14,643 bases of DNA from positions 1 through 14,643 of the forward strand of contig NZ_CAMLHX010000078.1 in NCBI RefSeq assembly GCF_946479965.1, in the 5' to 3' direction. The notes under the pieces are model-generated. The model was not told the DNA's origin, did no database searches, and was given only the letters and a program-made list of their open reading frames with translations. Within the stretch, counting starts at the first letter, position 1. Each line of letters begins with the position of its first letter. Position numbers and translations under genes: made by a program. This DNA comes from an uncultured Mucilaginibacter sp. (lineage in GTDB: Bacteria; Bacteroidota; Bacteroidia; Sphingobacteriales; Sphingobacteriaceae). Shown here piece after piece: positions 14,073-14,643 of the stretch.

Positions 14073-14216
14073 TAGCGAGTATATAGTATCAAGTAGCTAG
14101 ACTCATGTCGCTTGATAAATACCTGTTACTTATTACCTAAAACAAAGCGGTATAACTATCAAGTAGTTAGGCTAACAAATACTTGATACCTGATACTAAT
14201 TACTTGATACTAACTT
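14073..14216. repeat. Foldback repeat with TACTTGATAC units, copy 2
   Basis: The sequence starts with TATAGTATCAAGTAGCTAG (14082-14100) and ends with TACTTGATACCTGATACTAATTACTTGATACT words (14180-14211), mirror images of each other. An internal hairpin pairs TATCAAGTA (14157-14165) with TACTTGATA (14180-14188) around GTTAG-G-CTAAC. It fills the gap between the tape measure gene and the 96-aa gene and matches copy 1 at 9353-9456 in both arms. No protein-coding frame is evident. Confidence 0.7.
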
Positions 14217-14507
14217 ATGAACATAAAAACAGCCAACGCCCTGTTTGATGAGGGTATATTTTCTGAAATGTATAAAGCCGGTTTTATCACGGCAAAAGTA
14301 TTTACCTATCGCGAGATCTATTTATGGGTGCAAGCACAAATGCAGATCCGCGGTATTACTAAAAACCAGGCTGTGCTTGAGGCTGAAGTGAAATTTAACA
14401 AGGATGAACGCACCATCTGGAGGGCTTTAAATAGTTTTTGCGATGGTGACAAAATAGTGTCACCATTTGGTAAAAATAATATTGCGACCTTTGATATATG
14501 CCAATAG
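14217..14507 (+). CDS. Small HTH-like protein, 96 aa
   Basis: A 96-aa protein without a recognised family name. Residues about 48-74 (ITKNQAVLEAEVKFNKDERTIWRALNSF) look like a helix-turn-helix with recognition helix DERTIWRAL, so DNA binding is plausible. The N-terminal part (NALFDEGIFSEMYKAGFITAKVFTYREIYLWVQAQM) is helical. The C-terminus is a short strand-like tail (IVSPFGKNNIATFDICQ). It lies at the end of the visible late operon, right after a foldback repeat. Its 3' end contains a 24-base palindrome (14443-14466) that recurs in part at the window's right edge. It may be a late regulator or a host gene unrelated to the phage; I cannot tell. Confidence 0.6.
   Translation: MNIKTANALFDEGIFSEMYKAGFITAKVFTYREIYLWVQAQMQIRGITKNQAVLEAEVKFNKDERTIWRALNSFCDGDKIVSPFGKNNIATFDICQ
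14443..14466. repeat. Palindrome ATGGTGACA-N6-TGTCACCAT
   Basis: Perfect 9-base arms with a 6-base spacer AAATAG, inside the 3' part of the 96-aa gene. Nineteen bases of it (14447-14465) recur at 14625-14643 with a single mismatch. Possible operator, or a leftover of a local duplication. Confidence 0.6.
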
Positions 14508-14532
14508 GCATAAAAAGCAATTTAAATAAAGG

Positions 14533-14603
14533 TGTCATGCTGAGCCTCTCGAAGCATGCGGGCAAAGGCCTTTACGGCGTCCTTCGACAAGCTCAGGATG
14601 ACA
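14533..14603. repeat. REP-like intergenic foldback (TGTCATCCTGAGC family)
   Basis: The left arm beginning TGTCATGCTGAGC (14533-14560) pairs with the right arm ending CTCAGGATGACA (14577-14603) over about 27 positions with several mismatches, around a short spacer. The CTTCGACAAGCTCAGGATGACA-type sequence is a dispersed intergenic repeat that I recognise from Bacteroidota genomes. The rest of 14508-14643 holds no gene that I can see. Confidence 0.65.
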
Positions 14604-14624
14604 GCCCGCCGCTCAGTTAAGTAC

Positions 14625-14643
14625 TGACAAAACAGTGTCACCA
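14625..14643. repeat. Second copy of the TGACA-N6-TGTCACCA motif
   Basis: Matches 14447-14465 at 18 of 19 positions and keeps the TGACA and TGTCACCA arms with a 6-base spacer AAACAG. It is cut by the window edge, so its full extent and target gene are unknown. Confidence 0.5.

Noticed and set aside
9353..14216. TACTTGATAC repeats as a CRISPR array or iterons
   Set aside because: Units are irregular, inverted as well as direct, without uniform spacers, and confined to two intercistronic gaps with no cas or replication gene nearby.
1..14643. tRNA genes, attachment sites, integrase or insertion sequences
   Set aside because: Looked for; no tRNA-like cloverleaf, no convincing att-type direct repeat flanking the phage genes and no recombinase or transposase gene was seen.

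Overview
The window comes from a Bacteroidota genome, most like the Sphingobacteriaceae (Mucilaginibacter/Pedobacter type); this placement is an inference. The signs are moderate GC with very AT-rich gaps, almost no Shine-Dalgarno sequences, repeated -7 promoter boxes of the Bacteroidota form TAnnTTTG, lipoproteins with short lipoboxes, a SprB-like repeat in a structural protein, and host-type intergenic palindromes.

Layout. (1) 1-1830: host-like genes, namely a heavy-metal-binding lipoprotein, a DinB-family protein, a Cro/CI-type HTH protein with a coiled-coil tail, and a small membrane protein. (2) 1831-3378: a prophage-style control region. An S24 (LexA/CI-like) repressor reads leftwards from an AT-rich divergent region, and two small unknown genes (59 and 141 aa) read rightwards. 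(3) 3441-4013: a leftward lipoprotein gene with its own promoter, placed like a phage moron. (4) 4178-14507: a rightward late operon with terminase small and large subunits, a tail-assembly-chaperone-like gene that appears to use a -1 frameshift, a tail-terminator-like protein, two large Bacteroidota-type tail/baseplate proteins, a tape measure protein and a small HTH-like protein. Two leftward paralogous mini-genes (58 and 62 aa) sit just before the tape measure gene.

The central oddity is that an apparently intact terminase is followed directly, with an ATGA start/stop overlap, by tail genes. No portal, maturation protease, major capsid or recognisable major tail tube gene is present, and no integrase, replication or lysis gene is in view. 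This may be a prophage whose head genes lie elsewhere, a head-deleted remnant, or a domesticated tail-like element under an S24 repressor. The sequence alone does not decide between these.

How the genes may work together (inference): the S24 repressor silences the rightward genes. When it is relieved, the late operon makes packaging and tail proteins: the chaperone pair (short form and frameshifted long form) coats the tape measure, the 149-aa protein caps the tail, and the 696- and 670-aa proteins form the distal tail or baseplate. The leftward lipoprotein and mini-genes have separate promoters and could be expressed from the silent element. Two copies of a TAGTATCAAGTAG-type foldback repeat lie between late genes, and a third, unrelated foldback lies near the right end, which suggests long residence in the host chromosome.
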